Of a stretch of DNA of 64,000 bases, positions 48,788-60,093 are shown in pieces (the stretch's first letter is position 1; each line of letters begins with the position of its first letter). A model generated the notes under the pieces. That model had not been told where the DNA came from. It ran no database searches and saw nothing but the letters and a program-made list of their open reading frames with translations. Origin of the DNA: Blastomyces gilchristii SLH14081 (Eukaryota > Ascomycota > Eurotiomycetes > Onygenales > Ajellomycetaceae). The stretch covers positions 1,330,154 to 1,394,153 of the forward strand of contig NW_003101671.1 in NCBI RefSeq assembly GCF_000003855.2, written 5' to 3'. The translations under genes and the position numbers were made by a program.

Positions 48788-49589
48788 CACTCGATGTGTA
48801 TACACAGGATATAATTAATACATTTGTCCTGTAGGGCTAATTCGGCATGGTTCAGATAGGTATGCAACTACGGGATATATATACAGACACACTTATTACG
48901 CTCCCTGACGCATACCGCGCACACTCCCTGCTCACACCTTCTCCTCTCACTCTTGATTTCCATACCTACCAAGAGGGAAAAATCAGGGTTTGATGTAGTA
49001 GCCATAACTGTGGCTGCGCCGAACGGGAGAGGGTGGCAGATTCTCCAGATAGGAGGGGGGGTTAAGGGGGGAGGTAAGAAAAGGGTGTGGCGGTGGACAC
49101 AACAGTAATAATAAGAATTTTACTATTATTATTAAATAATAAAATGCGATGGGATGGGTGGTGGTGGTGGGCAGCCAGCAGTAAATGAATCAAAGCCCCA
49201 TGGACAAGGCAGGCAGCAAGAAAAGGAGCATCATCTTCACCATTTGTCGTCAGCTGTCGCGCGCGTCCTAGGTCGAGGGTAATGTGACTAGTTTTCTTTT
49301 CCCCCGTTATCATTAATTATTTCAGGATATAAAATAAAAGGGGGGCGGATGAGGGAAAGGCTGGAGGGAATAATTAAATAACTTGGAGAGACAACTAGAA
49401 AGAGAACGTAAGTAGTTTGAGCAATCTTTGTTCGCCCATCCCATACCTTCTTTCGTTGCATATATACCACTTACTGGCTTGGGTGTAGAAAACGCGACCC
49501 CGGCAGAAACATAGCAACCGGCTGGCTTGTGATAGTGCTGTTGATTGGTGACAGGAGAGGGGATCTGATTCACACCACCGAGTAGGCTG

Positions 49590-49627
49590 TGCGTGCGTAC
49601 GTGCGTGCGTGCGTGCGTGTGTGTGTG
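49590..49627. repeat. (TGCG)n/(TG)n microsatellite
   Basis: GCGTGCGTACGTGCGTGCGT continuing to GTGTGTGTGTG. Confidence 0.9.
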
Positions 49628-50525
49628 CCAGTAATGACAAAAAATATAGGAAGATTCTTCGGCGACTAATGGGAGTCTGAGTCTTATTGTTTCCTTCGCA
49701 AAGGGGTGTAGGTTTAAGTTTACTGTATAAGCATAATCTGATTGGTATATAGTTATATGTATGTATATCAAAATCTCTCACTATCATATAGCGAAAAACT
49801 ACGTAGCTATGTCCTATTTGCCCTTTTCGATGCCAGTTTATATTTTGATAGTTTGCATCTTCTAGATGTGCTTTAAAGTGATCTGCGACATGGAACTGCA
49901 TAGCTAGATCAAAAGGCTGCACTTGGGGGAGGTGGGAGGTCGCTTTCGGTGAGCTGATAGCTTTCTGGGATTAGTTCGCGTTCTAGAAAATACCTTCACA
50001 AGGGTGGGAAAGATGGGTGATCCTGGAGCTCTCTTCCAAGGTTTTCTAGGGCTTTTCACGTTTTGACGCGCAGTGGTGATAGTCACCCGGCCCCGGCAAT
50101 TTAAAATAGCGGTTCCCAGAAGCGGTACATCCGGAACGAGGTGTGGAGGGCATCTCGTATCCCGGATGCAAAGGGATGGTGGAGTTCTTAGCTGGGGCTC
50201 TTGTAAAAATCCCCGATGCCAAATGGGAGCTTTCTTCATACGAAGAAGAAAAAACGCATTAGTGCTTTCCATTTATTGTTTATTCCAGGAATTGTAGTTT
50301 GGCAGAGGCTAAACTAGGTTTATCCCAGACGGAATATTCCTACGGTTCCTTCTTGTTCGCCCGCAAGCTTGGACTTCGGCGGGAGGTAATACGGGGTTCC
50401 CGTGCGGCAACTTAAAACGGAGACAGTTGGGATGTGGGGAGAAGTGTGTTAGTTTCTTAATGCGAAATCATGGTTTCTTCGATTCCAAATGGACTGATCC
50501 TTTTTTCATGCTGGGCTCCAAGTTG

Positions 50526-50581
<56 letters not shown>
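50526..50581. repeat. Poly(A) tract of 56 bases
   Basis: Uninterrupted A run; its true length may be uncertain because long homopolymers are error-prone. Confidence 0.9.
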
Positions 50582-50584
<3 letters not shown>

Positions 50585-51611
50585 GTCATGTCACCCTTCT
50601 TCAGGGGCGGGGGTGCGTCTCGCCTTTTTTCATTTCTTGCGCAAAATTGCACGCGCTCGCTATGATGATAAATAACGCTCCGTTTTGGCAGCAGGCCGAG
50701 GAGAATATCCTTGTTTTCATGTCGCACAAAGTCCCCATTATCGGACGGGATGCCGACTTTTCCAATCATGGCGTAGCGCTACTTGTCTGAGTTTCTCATG
50801 TCAGGGACTAGGACAACGGGGACCCTTTAGCAACGATCAACGCCCTGTGTGTCAACTCAGATGTGGTAGGACTGGACGTCTAGGACAATGTGGCAAATTC
50901 CTCCCCATGGTCATTTTTGGTAGGCTTATCGATTGGCTCAATGCCCCTCCAAGTGTCTCAGTTGACATTTGACAATGGAGACTGATAGATCCTGTCTAGT
51001 TGTTGTGAGCTAGTCCACGACTCCGCAGATATCGACTACCAATCGTCCCGTTCCTCAAAACATTCAACCCCATATTTTGAGGCAACGGTACAGGCGAAGT
51101 TTCTTGCGGAAATACGGCATGTTTCCTCTTCTCAAATACTAGGGTCTGGCCAGAGATAAAATCTCCATGTAAGCAAGCCACCATGACTGCAACGACCAAA
51201 AAAAAAAAAAAACCTTGCCCATAGGTTGGACACGCATATCCATGATTCGATCTGGCATCAAAGGAGGAGAACGGGCAATTAGAGAAAAACAGGAAACCCC
51301 CCCCCCTCCTTCCCCTTCAAAGGTGTGAGGGATAGAAGGTGTAGGAACCAGAGACCTTCGATCACCAAGGGCGAATCAGAAGCTCTGCGTAGCCTTTTTT
51401 TGTGCTCCAAGGAGAAGCGGTAGATATCGCTGCTCGGGATGAAGTCAAAAGGGCGCTAAATAACCCATCCCTGGATGTTGGTAAACGGGGAGCGGCTCGT
51501 CGCCGATTTATGTAGCAGTTCTTAAACAGTGGGGCTGCCCGTTGCTTCTCCACCACAATGTCGTTGCTGCTTGCTTGCTAGCTTTGTTGACATCTGGGGA
51601 AGATGATTTGC

Positions 51612-51634
51612 TTTTTTTTTTTTTTTTTTTTTTT
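51612..51634. repeat. Poly(T) tract of 23 bases
   Basis: Uninterrupted T run. Confidence 0.9.
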
Positions 51635-52630
51635 AGCTGGTTGTGGCTGGAACACCGAAGCATGAAGTTAGTTACGAGGTGACTAAGCCACCACCATGCC
51701 CACTGAGCCGCATCTTGCGCCAAACCAAACCTCCGTTCCAAACAGCATCATCACTCCTGCAAGCGGTCTTCAAGCGGCTCGAACAGCTCCATTCTTCGGA
51801 TACCGCCTAGCGAGGATCCTGTGTCAATCCTGTAGGGTTCCCTTGGGATTTCTTCCTCATAGATTCCACTCAGGTAGCTCCCTGCGCACCGACTCACCAG
51901 GTTTGTGCGTCCCATCCAAGTTTCTCACGACCCTCTGCTAAGAGCAAAACCAGCCTTAAAATGATCATCTGATACTAATCTTCAGTTGATGCTGACCCCA
52001 AGCTAACTCACGATGGTTTAGATATTCACACCTTCGGACTAGACCCTTTAGATATTATCACGGCCACTTCGTGTCTTTGTCCGCCAACCCTCCATCTCGA
52101 GATACTACTGATCACTACCACTACGCCAGCTTTCTATATCATCAGCTTCTCCTTGCTAGTATACATTATTAATTATTATACCGGGGCAGCACCAGACACG
52201 GGGTAAGTTTACCGTGGCCTAATGAAAATGGAATGGAGCGCTTCTGGGATCTCGGCAACACTACCCCTCCCCCCCCCAAAAACCCCCACACCGCCCTAAG
52301 CACCACGTACTTCTATAGCTTGTCCAATGAATATAATAATAACCATCTGACCAACAGCTACCCCCACACCACACTTTCATTTTAGCTGCATATTATCTGC
52401 GAGAGATATTGACTTACATATTTTGGCTCTCTGGGAGGGAGTACGTATTAGCTACGGTCTGGATTTGAATGCAGATCCCTCGGGACGAAGCGAGCCGATA
52501 CCTACCCGTTTTATTGAATGACGTCGGGCGTTTCTGTTTGAACGAAGTCGGAAAATAAGAAGCTTAAGTACGGAAACCGTGCAAAACAGCAAATCAACGT
52601 TGAAAACCACGCCAACGGTTATCGAAAAAG

Positions 52631-54355
52631 ATGGCGTCCGCCTCGTTTCGTGACTCCATGAATTCCATGGGATGGGCACGGAGGGAACCGGATACCGCAT
52701 CTACAAATCGCACAGCCTCGAACTCTGTATTCTCGAACCTTCAATCACTTAACCCTTTTGCGAATCGGGGTTATGTTCAGCTTCCTGCGCAAGACGATTC
52801 AGCTGCACCCTTACCGGCCCCAACAAGGCGAGAAGAGGACGAAACATGGTTTTCATGTGAGTCTCATGACACACCTTCCTGATGTAGATGTCTTGACTAT
52901 TTCATGCCATCTCTATGGTCAGCGTACAAGTGACACACCTCAGTTCCTGCGTCCGCACAGACTCACATGCATGTTCCACCGTGGAGTTACCCTCTCAACC
53001 TCAAATTCACAAACGATGCATTGCTCTCGGCTTCCTATTCGCGGTTTTCGAATGATGCTAACATCTCTGCTTTTGCTACGCAGTGACTCGATGGGACCGA
53101 ATGCTGATATTTGCTGGGTGTAATATTGGTGCTCTTGTCTGTTTTAGTATATGCATAGGGCTCATATTATTCCCTCTAATGTTCAGGGCACGGAAGTTTG
53201 CAGTTCTGTAAGTTTAATTTTTATTTCAGAAGCACCCCCCCTTTTCCCTAAAAGCTGCCTTGAAATCTTTCAGCAATGACGTATGCGGCCGAGTTTTGCC
53301 CACCCACACAAAGTAATATGTTTACGAAAGGGCTGCATTCCCTCAGTTCTTGAACAACCACTATGCGATTACCAGCATCAGCTTGTTGACCCTGCTCTCA
53401 CTCCATGTCATTCCTGGCGTACCTTGTCATCTACTATTCAATCCGGGCCGGTCTCCGAGATGCTCCACTTTCCCTTGGGCGTGTTAGAGCTATCATACAT
53501 CCGGTTGCGGTTTTAGATGTCTCATATCTAAGGTTATAGCTAACACTTTTGCTTTTTTAAGGTGGTCTGTGGGATCCGTCCTCTTTCTCGCCTCCTGGGC
53601 TGTTCTCATGGGACCTGTGGCATATGTCAAGCATTTAGCATCCGGGCCTCGCCTTCCGTTCACCGGCGCATACTTCGCATCGATCGGCTTGACTCTCTAC
53701 TTTGCTATCGGAGTAAGTCCACTTTTTTAGTCTGCATATTCCGGATTTTCATTCATATTTCCCCATTGGGAAAGTCTTCACACAGTTTTCCCGTTTTGCG
53801 ATTTATCCATTGCTCTTCTTTTCAGAAATTCGCATCTTCTAAATTTCCTTAGCCTGCTCTTCTGTCCCACCTGCTACTCTCTTTTGGGTGACCCAACTGT
53901 TACATTCTCAGCTCTACTTGCATTTCATTTATTCCTCATGCATTTCGTGGCAAAAACAGTGCCGTCGGGAGGCGGAAGTGATTGGCGCCCAAATCCGTAT
54001 ATTCCGTCTCCTGGTCCCCTTCCCCCCTTCCCCCCTTCCCAATTCCCCTTGACCCCTCTCACTTTCCCTTCCTCCCTAATCTTGCATTATCATACAAATC
54101 CTAAAGGGCATGGGCCGTTCCGCCCTATCCGTACCAATCTAAATCCATATCCACGACGAGTCATCTGCTAACCTTTTGAGTTTCAATCTCGCCCCCGCGC
54201 AGCTCCACTCCACACTTCTCACCTTGATATCCAGCATTTTTCAACTCGTCGCGCTCGTTTGGTATCTCGTGAGTTATTTCCCCATGGGCAGCACGGGCTT
54301 GAGACTAGCAACGCGAGTTGGGGGAGGTAGGGTTGCGGCTTGGATGAGTGATTGA
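52631..54355 (+). CDS. SFT2: Sft2-like Golgi transport membrane protein (4 exons)
   Basis: Exons by eye: 52631-52856, 53084-53207, 53562-53712, 54203-54355, giving 217 residues; each junction keeps frame and has GT...AG (donors GTGAGT, GTAAGT, GTAAGT). The product matches Got1/Sft2-family proteins, small tetraspanning proteins that assist fusion of endosome-derived vesicles with the late Golgi. After a soluble N-terminus (about 75 residues, PLPAPTRREEDETWF) come four hydrophobic segments: MLIFAGCNIGALVCFSIC, then VLFLASWAVLMGPVAYVKHL, LPFTGAYFASIGLTLYFAIG and LLTLISSIFQLVALVWYLVS, ending SYFPMGSTGLRLA, the conserved Sft2 tail, and MSD-stop. Introns of 227, 354 and 490 bp are long for this kind of fungus. 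Start ATG at 52631 is the first in frame. It converges with the Trl1 gene. Confidence 0.9.
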
Positions 54356-55320
54356 GGAAATAGAGGGAAGAGGGAGAGAATGTGAAAGCGAGGGGCAGCG
54401 TAATGAATGCAAATGTAATACTACTTTCGAATTTTTCCCTTCGAGCTGACATGCTCTTCTTGCAAAGGCTACGTTTACTAAACCATCCTATAGTTTCTAT
54501 ATACCCCTGTTATTGCTCATTTGCCATCCATTTATCTTCCTCATTTCCTTTCCAGTATTGTTTTCTGTTAAACGGTTGGAATGGGGTAAACGCTGCTCCC
54601 ATACTACAATTTTGGATGGGGATTTCCTTTTCTTTTTCTCTTTTTCTCCTTTTCTCCTTTTTGCTCCGACATCCTCATGTTCCCCCTTTGCCATAATGGA
54701 TTTGGTAAATTCGCGATACCTTTGATAGACAGGCACATACACACATACATACAGCACCAATACATAAAAAATCGTGACTGTCCCAATCATATATCTTGGT
54801 ATTTTAAGGCGAAACCTGTTGATTCCACTGGGGTATGTGTAAGTTTAAATTCATATTTCCTCCACTCCAATATCGCCATTTCACCTGAATAACGGGATTG
54901 TGGTGGAATAATCCGCTCGTTCAGTGATTTCCCGAAAATTCAGATTCTATCCCCCCTTGTAATCATACCAATCCCGTATTTTCATATCATGGAGTCGCAA
55001 GACTTAACACAGATGAAAAGTGAAGTAAAAATATCATACTCGTTAGCAGCACGACCCATTCCAGCCATTCTACTCGCCCATTTAAATTTCGCCTACCAGA
55101 TAAACAAGGCTTGAATTGCAGGGAATCAATATATCCTCACCTTTCGATGAGATAAGTTGTGTAAGGGGGAAAGCACGTATATCATAAGGAATAAAGTGCC
55201 TATTTATAAAAAGAAAATCACACACAACGTTTCTCCGTTTAGCCTCTAGTAAAAGAGTAATTCGCCGTACCGCTTCCCCCTCTTTCCCTTCCCCCCCCGT
55301 TCTATCTCCCTGGCTCTCTA
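54356..55320. other. Convergent intergenic region, Sft2-like and Trl1 3' ends
   Basis: No gene seen. It should contain both 3' UTRs and the transcription ends of two converging genes. Confidence 0.6.
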
Positions 55321-57762
55321 CTACCGCCTCAACACCTCCCCAACACTCCCCTCCAGTACCGTGACACAAGACACCTCAGCCTCCCAAATCCCCGTCTCGC
55401 CTCCAGCTCCAACCTCTAACCAACGCTTCAACAAGTCATTGCTCTCCTTCGGCTTCACCTCGGGCGTAGCCGTGCCGATCGTGATATGCGGAATCTCATT
55501 CGCGCACGGCCACGAGTCCCCATCCCGCGGTACAATGCGCGCGACAAATGCCATGATTCTGTCGTCCCAAACTAGCCGCTCGACGCGGACGCGGGTGGAG
55601 CCTAGGGTTGGGGTTTCGAGGACGTAGCCGTTTGTCGGGTTGGGTTGTTGTTTTTGGATGGCGGCTTTGTAGAGGTTTGCGTAGTAGGTCCAGATGTCTG
55701 GGTCGGTTGGTTGGGAGGCGCGGTGGATTAGGGTCACGTGGAATGAAGGTTGGATGCGACGGGAGTTTTTAAGGTGGTTGTATAGTTTCATTTTTTCGGG
55801 TGGTGTTGAAGGCGGGAAGAGGGAGGAGAGTAGGGTGGTTATTTGGCTGGTATTGAAGGAGATGTTAAAGTAATCTATGCGTCTGACGAGCTGGTCAGGG
55901 GATTCTCGTGGTGCTGGTTTCGAGAACCTGTTGGTGTTCGAGAATCTGAGGTCGTGTTTTGTGTCGACTTTGTAGTTTTTCATGGCTTCATCGATGGCGT
56001 TGTCTAGGTCAGATGAGGTTGGCAGTTTGCCGTCCATGAGCTTTGGAAATGAGGAGTATATAGCTGAGATGACCTTCTCCAGGTTTTCACGGGAGGAGGC
56101 GGTTACATCCAGATCTATCACTTCATCAAACCCGTCGTCAGGGTCGCGGTCTGTGTCGATGGCTTCAAACCGACTCAAAAAGCCTTCCATAATAGAAATG
56201 ACCGAGTCTCTGTCTTTGCTACTGGCCTGGATTGTCTGGTGGTTATCCCCTCGTTCTAGTACTCTTGCCTGCGTAACTTTTCTAATATCATTCAGCAATA
56301 TTTGTTTGGGCTCATGGACATAGTGGAGGGCAACAAATTTAGCCTTAGGTATGGCTCGTTGAACATCGTCAATGATCTGGTTCCTTTCCCGTCTTTGGTG
56401 ATTGTTGCGATCTGCAATGACGACTTTATGCGTTGCAAGCGAACTGGTTACCTCTTGTGCAAATCTTTTTGGGCGGTTCTTCTGTCCCTGAATATTATCA
56501 TTCTGGATATGTCCCCAGCCAAATAACTTCACAAGGGCGAGGGCTAGAGTGGTTTTACCACATCCAATTGAGGCGACTGGTACTAAGACGATATCTTGTG
56601 TCACGTTAGCAAGAGGCGAAGTCGCATCTCCTTGGGCTATTTCCATGGCAATGATCTCTGAACCCTTCAGCCCTCTCTCTTTCAAGAAGCCCTCTCTCAT
56701 TGCGATAATGCCGTGGTTTTGGTTGTAGAGCTTCGCAAGCATAGGATCCTTGGCAAGCTGCCTCTTTGCGTAATCAAGATATTCTTCTGTGATAGCCACA
56801 TGCTTCTTGATTTTTGGTTGCCTTCCTCCAATCACTGCCTTGGTGGCTTCGCGCCACTGCCTGTACATGAGGTATGGTTCTTCAAACTTGTACTTGAAGA
56901 ACCAGTCTCTGTATGGACTGACACCCCCTTCACTTATTTGACACCGGACAACAAAACCTTCGGTGTCCCTACCATCCCACGATCCAGTCTCTGCGCATTT
57001 ATCTAAGAAAGTCTTCACTTCGGAAACGGAATCTTTCTCGAGGTACTTCGCCTTCTTAAATCCCCATTCATCAGCAAATCTGTGAACATCACGGCTAGGC
57101 AGGGTAGCGAATTCGGAGACATTGTAGTTGAGGCCGTGGAGGTAGATGCCAGACGCCTCCTCATCATAGGGGAGAACATGCTCCTCAAAGCTGTCGTCAC
57201 AAAGCTCCCCAACAGCAGTTAGATTACTGCCTCTCAGTGCCTTGGCCAAATCCTCCATCGTCTTACCAACGGAGGCTACATGCCGCTTCACCCAGTTTTC
57301 ACCAGCAACAGCGTGGCTGAGGTTGACATCGGCTCTAGCGCCTGTTGAGTGTTTGCTGCATACCAGCAGAGTGCCATCCTCCAAGCCAGATATGAAAATA
57401 ATGCAGCCATTTTCTTTAACGCTTAACTCATATGGCCCTCGAGTATTGCGCTCAATATTTCTCCACCGTGTCGAGGTAACTTCCTCCACGTTGAAAAACT
57501 TGTCGTATCCTCGAACGGCGATTTCATACTGATTGTTCCTGTTCTTGGTCGTAAAGAGACCGCGAGCATAGGTTGGCATGTCATCCCGTTTGTAATCCCA
57601 ATCCTGGAACCTCCATGAGTCCACGTTGATATCTGACCCCGCGACTGGAAAGGTGCTCTTCTTGCAGGAGAAGGTCTTCTTTCCTGGTTGCTTTTTCTTT
57701 CCGCTCGCGGCCTCTAACGTGTGAACAAGCTGGGTGACCTCATTAACGTCTTGTTGAACCAT
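55321..57762 (-). CDS. TRL1: tRNA ligase Trl1 (ligase-kinase-cyclic phosphodiesterase)
   Basis: Intronless, 813 residues, the usual length of fungal Trl1. It heals and seals tRNA halves after intron excision and joins HAC1-type mRNA in the unfolded protein response. N-terminal ligase: nucleotidyl lysine in VKENG (Lys116), motif IV EGFVVR (268-273), and FFKYKFEEPYL (288-298). Central kinase: P-loop ASIGCGKTT (397-405) with Lys403, then DRNNHQRRER (451-460). C-terminal 2H phosphodiesterase: the paired motifs FHVTLIH (674-680) and PHITIG (758-763). All three activities look intact. The ATG at 57762 is the natural start. The gene is head-to-head with the ankyrin-repeat gene and tail-to-tail with the Sft2-like gene. 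Confidence 0.97.
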   Translation of the reverse strand: MVQQDVNEVTQLVHTLEAASGKKKQPGKKTFSCKKSTFPVAGSDINVDSWRFQDWDYKRDDMPTYARGLFTTKNRNNQYEIAVRGYDKFFNVEEVTSTRWRNIERNTRGPYELSVKENGCIIFISGLEDGTLLVCSKHSTGARADVNLSHAVAGENWVKRHVASVGKTMEDLAKALRGSNLTAVGELCDDSFEEHVLPYDEEASGIYLHGLNYNVSEFATLPSRDVHRFADEWGFKKAKYLEKDSVSEVKTFLDKCAETGSWDGRDTEGFVVRCQISEGGVSPYRDWFFKYKFEEPYLMYRQWREATKAVIGGRQPKIKKHVAITEEYLDYAKRQLAKDPMLAKLYNQNHGIIAMREGFLKERGLKGSEIIAMEIAQGDATSPLANVTQDIVLVPVASIGCGKTTLALALVKLFGWGHIQNDNIQGQKNRPKRFAQEVTSSLATHKVVIADRNNHQRRERNQIIDDVQRAIPKAKFVALHYVHEPKQILLNDIRKVTQARVLERGDNHQTIQASSKDRDSVISIMEGFLSRFEAIDTDRDPDDGFDEVIDLDVTASSRENLEKVISAIYSSFPKLMDGKLPTSSDLDNAIDEAMKNYKVDTKHDLRFSNTNRFSKPAPRESPDQLVRRIDYFNISFNTSQITTLLSSLFPPSTPPEKMKLYNHLKNSRRIQPSFHVTLIHRASQPTDPDIWTYYANLYKAAIQKQQPNPTNGYVLETPTLGSTRVRVERLVWDDRIMAFVARIVPRDGDSWPCANEIPHITIGTATPEVKPKESNDLLKRWLEVGAGGETGIWEAEVSCVTVLEGSVGEVLRR

Positions 57763-58200
57763 GATTCCGATCTGCGAAATGAATATTCAAACGGGAAAAG
57801 GATCAAGCTGTTGGGAGGGGGGAAATGGGAGGTTAAAGAGGCGAAGCGGGGCAATTCTAGTACAACAGCAAAGGGTTCTGCAATCTTGCCACTCGAGTTG
57901 ATGGAAAAGATCTATGAATCAGTTTACTAGAAATTCCTAGGCAGATAATGCAAGCGAATGAGTTGTAGTTGGCTGCCTATTTCCTGAGCTGATGATGCTA
58001 AATCCGAAGTTTCGAGGTTCTTAATTGATGGAGCTCTGGCAGCTGCTAACTAAATCCGGCTTTTTTTTTTTTTTTTTTTTTTTTTTGGCGGTGGTGCTCA
58101 ACCCAAAACCATTATTAGTTCAGTTTAACCAGTTCTCATTATTCACAGCCCTGTGATTTGTATATTATTTTCTAGTAGAAGGAGATATCCGCATCTCATT
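57763..58200. promoter_or_regulatory. Divergent promoter region, Trl1 and ankyrin gene
   Basis: 438 bp between two start codons. Contains a 26-base T run (58061-58086), a nucleosome-disfavouring element typical of divergent fungal promoters. No specific factor site is claimed. Confidence 0.55.
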
Positions 58201-58845
58201 ATGTCCTCCGCTCAGCCCAATATCTACACGCTTGCAGCAGACAATTCGCCCTCCCTCCTCCCGCTCCTTCGGTCCAACCCCGCCTTAGCTTCGTCCCAGG
58301 ACGGCACTGGGTATTCCCTCCTGCACGCCGCGGCATCGTACGGCCATGTCGACCTGCTCCGCGCGCTCGTCCAAGAACTCCAGGTAAACGTAAACCTAGT
58401 CGACGAGGATGGAGAAACCTGTCTTTTTGTCACGGAGTCCGTCGATGTGGCCCGCTGCTTGATCGAGGAACTTGGTGTGGATAGGGAGCACAAGAATCAC
58501 CTTGGACTGAAGGCTGAGGAGTCAATTGCCAGTGATGGGGAATACCCACAATTGATCGAATACCTACGGGGCAGCCAGACTACAGACGGCCAGGACCAAC
58601 TACTGAATTCATCTACAACGATTCCGCCTAACGTGACGGTAAATGTTGGAAGCATGCCTGACCCAGCTGCAATCGGAGATGAGGTGGTGGACCCGGAATT
58701 CAAGAGGAGGATTGAGGAGCTTGCTGCAAAGGAAAACATTCACACTGAAGAAGGACAGCGGGAACTTCGTCAATTAGTGACGGATGCAATTAGAGGGGTG
58801 AATGCAGAAACACAGGAGCGGGACGTTAGACGACGGACTGAATAG
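58201..58845 (+). CDS. Small ankyrin-repeat protein
   Basis: Single exon, 214 residues from the ATG at 58201; the open frame extends 16 codons upstream but only from a GTG, so the ATG is preferred. Residues about 37-110 hold two to three ankyrin repeats (GYSLLHAAASYGHVDLLRAL, then GETCLFVTESVDVARCLIEE, DREHKNHLGLKAEESI). The rest is a charged, helical C-terminal tail (FKRRIEELAAKENIHTEEGQ...). It resembles the short two-ankyrin proteins of yeasts and moulds, which act as binding partners, possibly chaperone-like; the partner is not evident from sequence. Divergent from Trl1. Confidence 0.85.
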   Translation: MSSAQPNIYTLAADNSPSLLPLLRSNPALASSQDGTGYSLLHAAASYGHVDLLRALVQELQVNVNLVDEDGETCLFVTESVDVARCLIEELGVDREHKNHLGLKAEESIASDGEYPQLIEYLRGSQTTDGQDQLLNSSTTIPPNVTVNVGSMPDPAAIGDEVVDPEFKRRIEELAAKENIHTEEGQRELRQLVTDAIRGVNAETQERDVRRRTE

Positions 58846-59166
58846 AGGGCGGTATTTCACGCTTTACGAATGCTGGACATATACCACTTGAAATCCAGCG
58901 CATGCACACAGTACATGATAGATGCTAAATACAACAATACACCGAACCCGTATACAGTGCCAGCCATAGTTTACAGCCTTATCAACGGACTTTGGAAGCT
59001 TGGAGTGCTTGAAACCTCTTTTTGACTTTTCTTCCACAGCTTCCAAAAATTTGATCAGGTGACATCACAGCGAGTTTCCATCACCACCACTAACAATCAA
59101 TCCGTCAATCAACCAACCCTCCTCACCAACAACCATCCCATTCTTCCACTGCCACGGACATTTATC
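58846..59166. other. Intergenic region upstream of the Vps37-like gene
   Basis: 321 bp in tandem orientation; probably ankyrin gene 3' UTR plus the Vps37-like promoter and leader. No other gene seen. Confidence 0.6.
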
Positions 59167-60093
59167 ATGTCTCTACCACCTGTACCGTATTCTACGCTCT
59201 CCTCCTCATATCCGGGGAATCCTCCAGGCTCCGACCCTTCCCTCGACACCGAAACCCCTCCCCCACCGCCGCCGAAACCAACCAGCCATGAAGCCAGCCG
59301 CAAGGGAACGCCCCATGCTGGCTCCCCGCTACCTTTTCCTCCCCCATTATCCAGCTCCGCAGCTCGAGAGCCTTCTACTACCCAGGGCCAACCAGGTCAC
59401 CATGGAGATCCAGCTACAGCACGCCCACCCGATTCCTTACCAGATGATGCATTCTCCGCCGACAAGCTTCCACAACCGCCAAACGTAGAGGACGGCTGGC
59501 TCCCAGATGCTCTGAAAGATAAATCGTACGTTGATTATCCCAAACACATGCCGCCTCGCAAACCTTTAACTAACCAAGCCACACACATACACATACACAG
59601 AACCCCGGACCTCCACTCCATCCTCCAAAACCCCACCCTCCTCCACGCCCTTGCAACCACCCACTCTTCCTACGCAGCTACACAAGCCCACCTCACGACC
59701 CTCCTAACCGCCAACAAAAAACTAGCCACCCACCTCCTCTCCCTCGAAACACACCTACACAACCTCCGCGCCTCCACCGAATCCCTTCTCCTCCACCACC
59801 AATCCCTCGAACTCTCCTGGCGCAAGAAGCAGGGCGAGCTTGACACTGCCTTGGAGCCATGGTCACCTAAGGCGTTATATCAGCGCCTCGTGGCGGGCAT
59901 TGCGGAGCAAGAAGCTGTGTGTCGAGCGGTTGAGGAGAGCTTTTTGGAGAGTGAGCAGGGTAGTGAAGAGAAGGCGACTGAAAGGGAGGTTGTGGAGTGG
60001 GTTAGGAGGGTTAGGACGGAGGGGGCGAGGTTGGAGAATAGGAGGGAAATGAGGGCTAGGTGGGATGAAGGGAGGGTGGGGGGCTGGAGATGA
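59167..60093 (+). CDS. Vps37-like ESCRT-I subunit (Mod(r) domain)
   Basis: Single exon, 308 residues from the ATG at 59167 (the frame is open further upstream but without an ATG). Residues 1-130 are Pro/Ser-rich and disordered (PPPPPPKP, 31-37), a plausible binding platform. Residues about 147-285 form a long helical region typical of the Mod(r) domain (LHSILQNPTLLHALATTHSS, then ELSWRKKQGELDTALEPWSP, then KALYQRLVAGIAEQEAVCRA), which in Vps37 packs with Vps23/Vps28 in the ESCRT-I stalk and helps sort ubiquitinated cargo at endosomes. The C-terminus is charged (RREMRARWDEGR). The Mod(r) assignment is firm in pattern, the ESCRT role is by family. Confidence 0.82.
   Translation: MSLPPVPYSTLSSSYPGNPPGSDPSLDTETPPPPPPKPTSHEASRKGTPHAGSPLPFPPPLSSSAAREPSTTQGQPGHHGDPATARPPDSLPDDAFSADKLPQPPNVEDGWLPDALKDKSYVDYPKHMPPRKPLTNQATHIHIHRTPDLHSILQNPTLLHALATTHSSYAATQAHLTTLLTANKKLATHLLSLETHLHNLRASTESLLLHHQSLELSWRKKQGELDTALEPWSPKALYQRLVAGIAEQEAVCRAVEESFLESEQGSEEKATEREVVEWVRRVRTEGARLENRREMRARWDEGRVGGWR

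Larger units (their letters stand above)
45862..52630. other. Long intergenic region between bHLH and Sft2-like genes
   Basis: About 6.8 kb with no gene I can support. Open stretches (e.g. 46458-46868, 49395-49922, 49904-50272, 50685-50972) lack family resemblance, several begin at non-ATG codons, and none combine into a convincing spliced gene. It holds microsatellites and long homopolymers. Because it lies upstream of both flanking genes (bHLH on minus, Sft2-like on plus), it is a shared upstream region, with the bHLH leader and promoter at its left side. Confidence 0.6.

Noticed and set aside
49395..49922. 175-codon open frame with HTHARTHART repeats
   Set aside because: The repeat part is the translated (TGCG)n microsatellite; the remainder shows no family resemblance.
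50685..50972. 95-codon open frame in the long intergenic region
   Set aside because: Starts at TTG, has no recognisable motif and no plausible exon partner.
58153..58200. Upstream extension of the ankyrin protein
   Set aside because: The extension begins with GTG, not ATG, and its sequence is not ankyrin-like; ATG at 58201 fits better.
59059..59166. 36-residue N-terminal extension of the Vps37-like protein
   Set aside because: It begins at GTG and reads as a repetitive leader; the first ATG in frame is at 59167.
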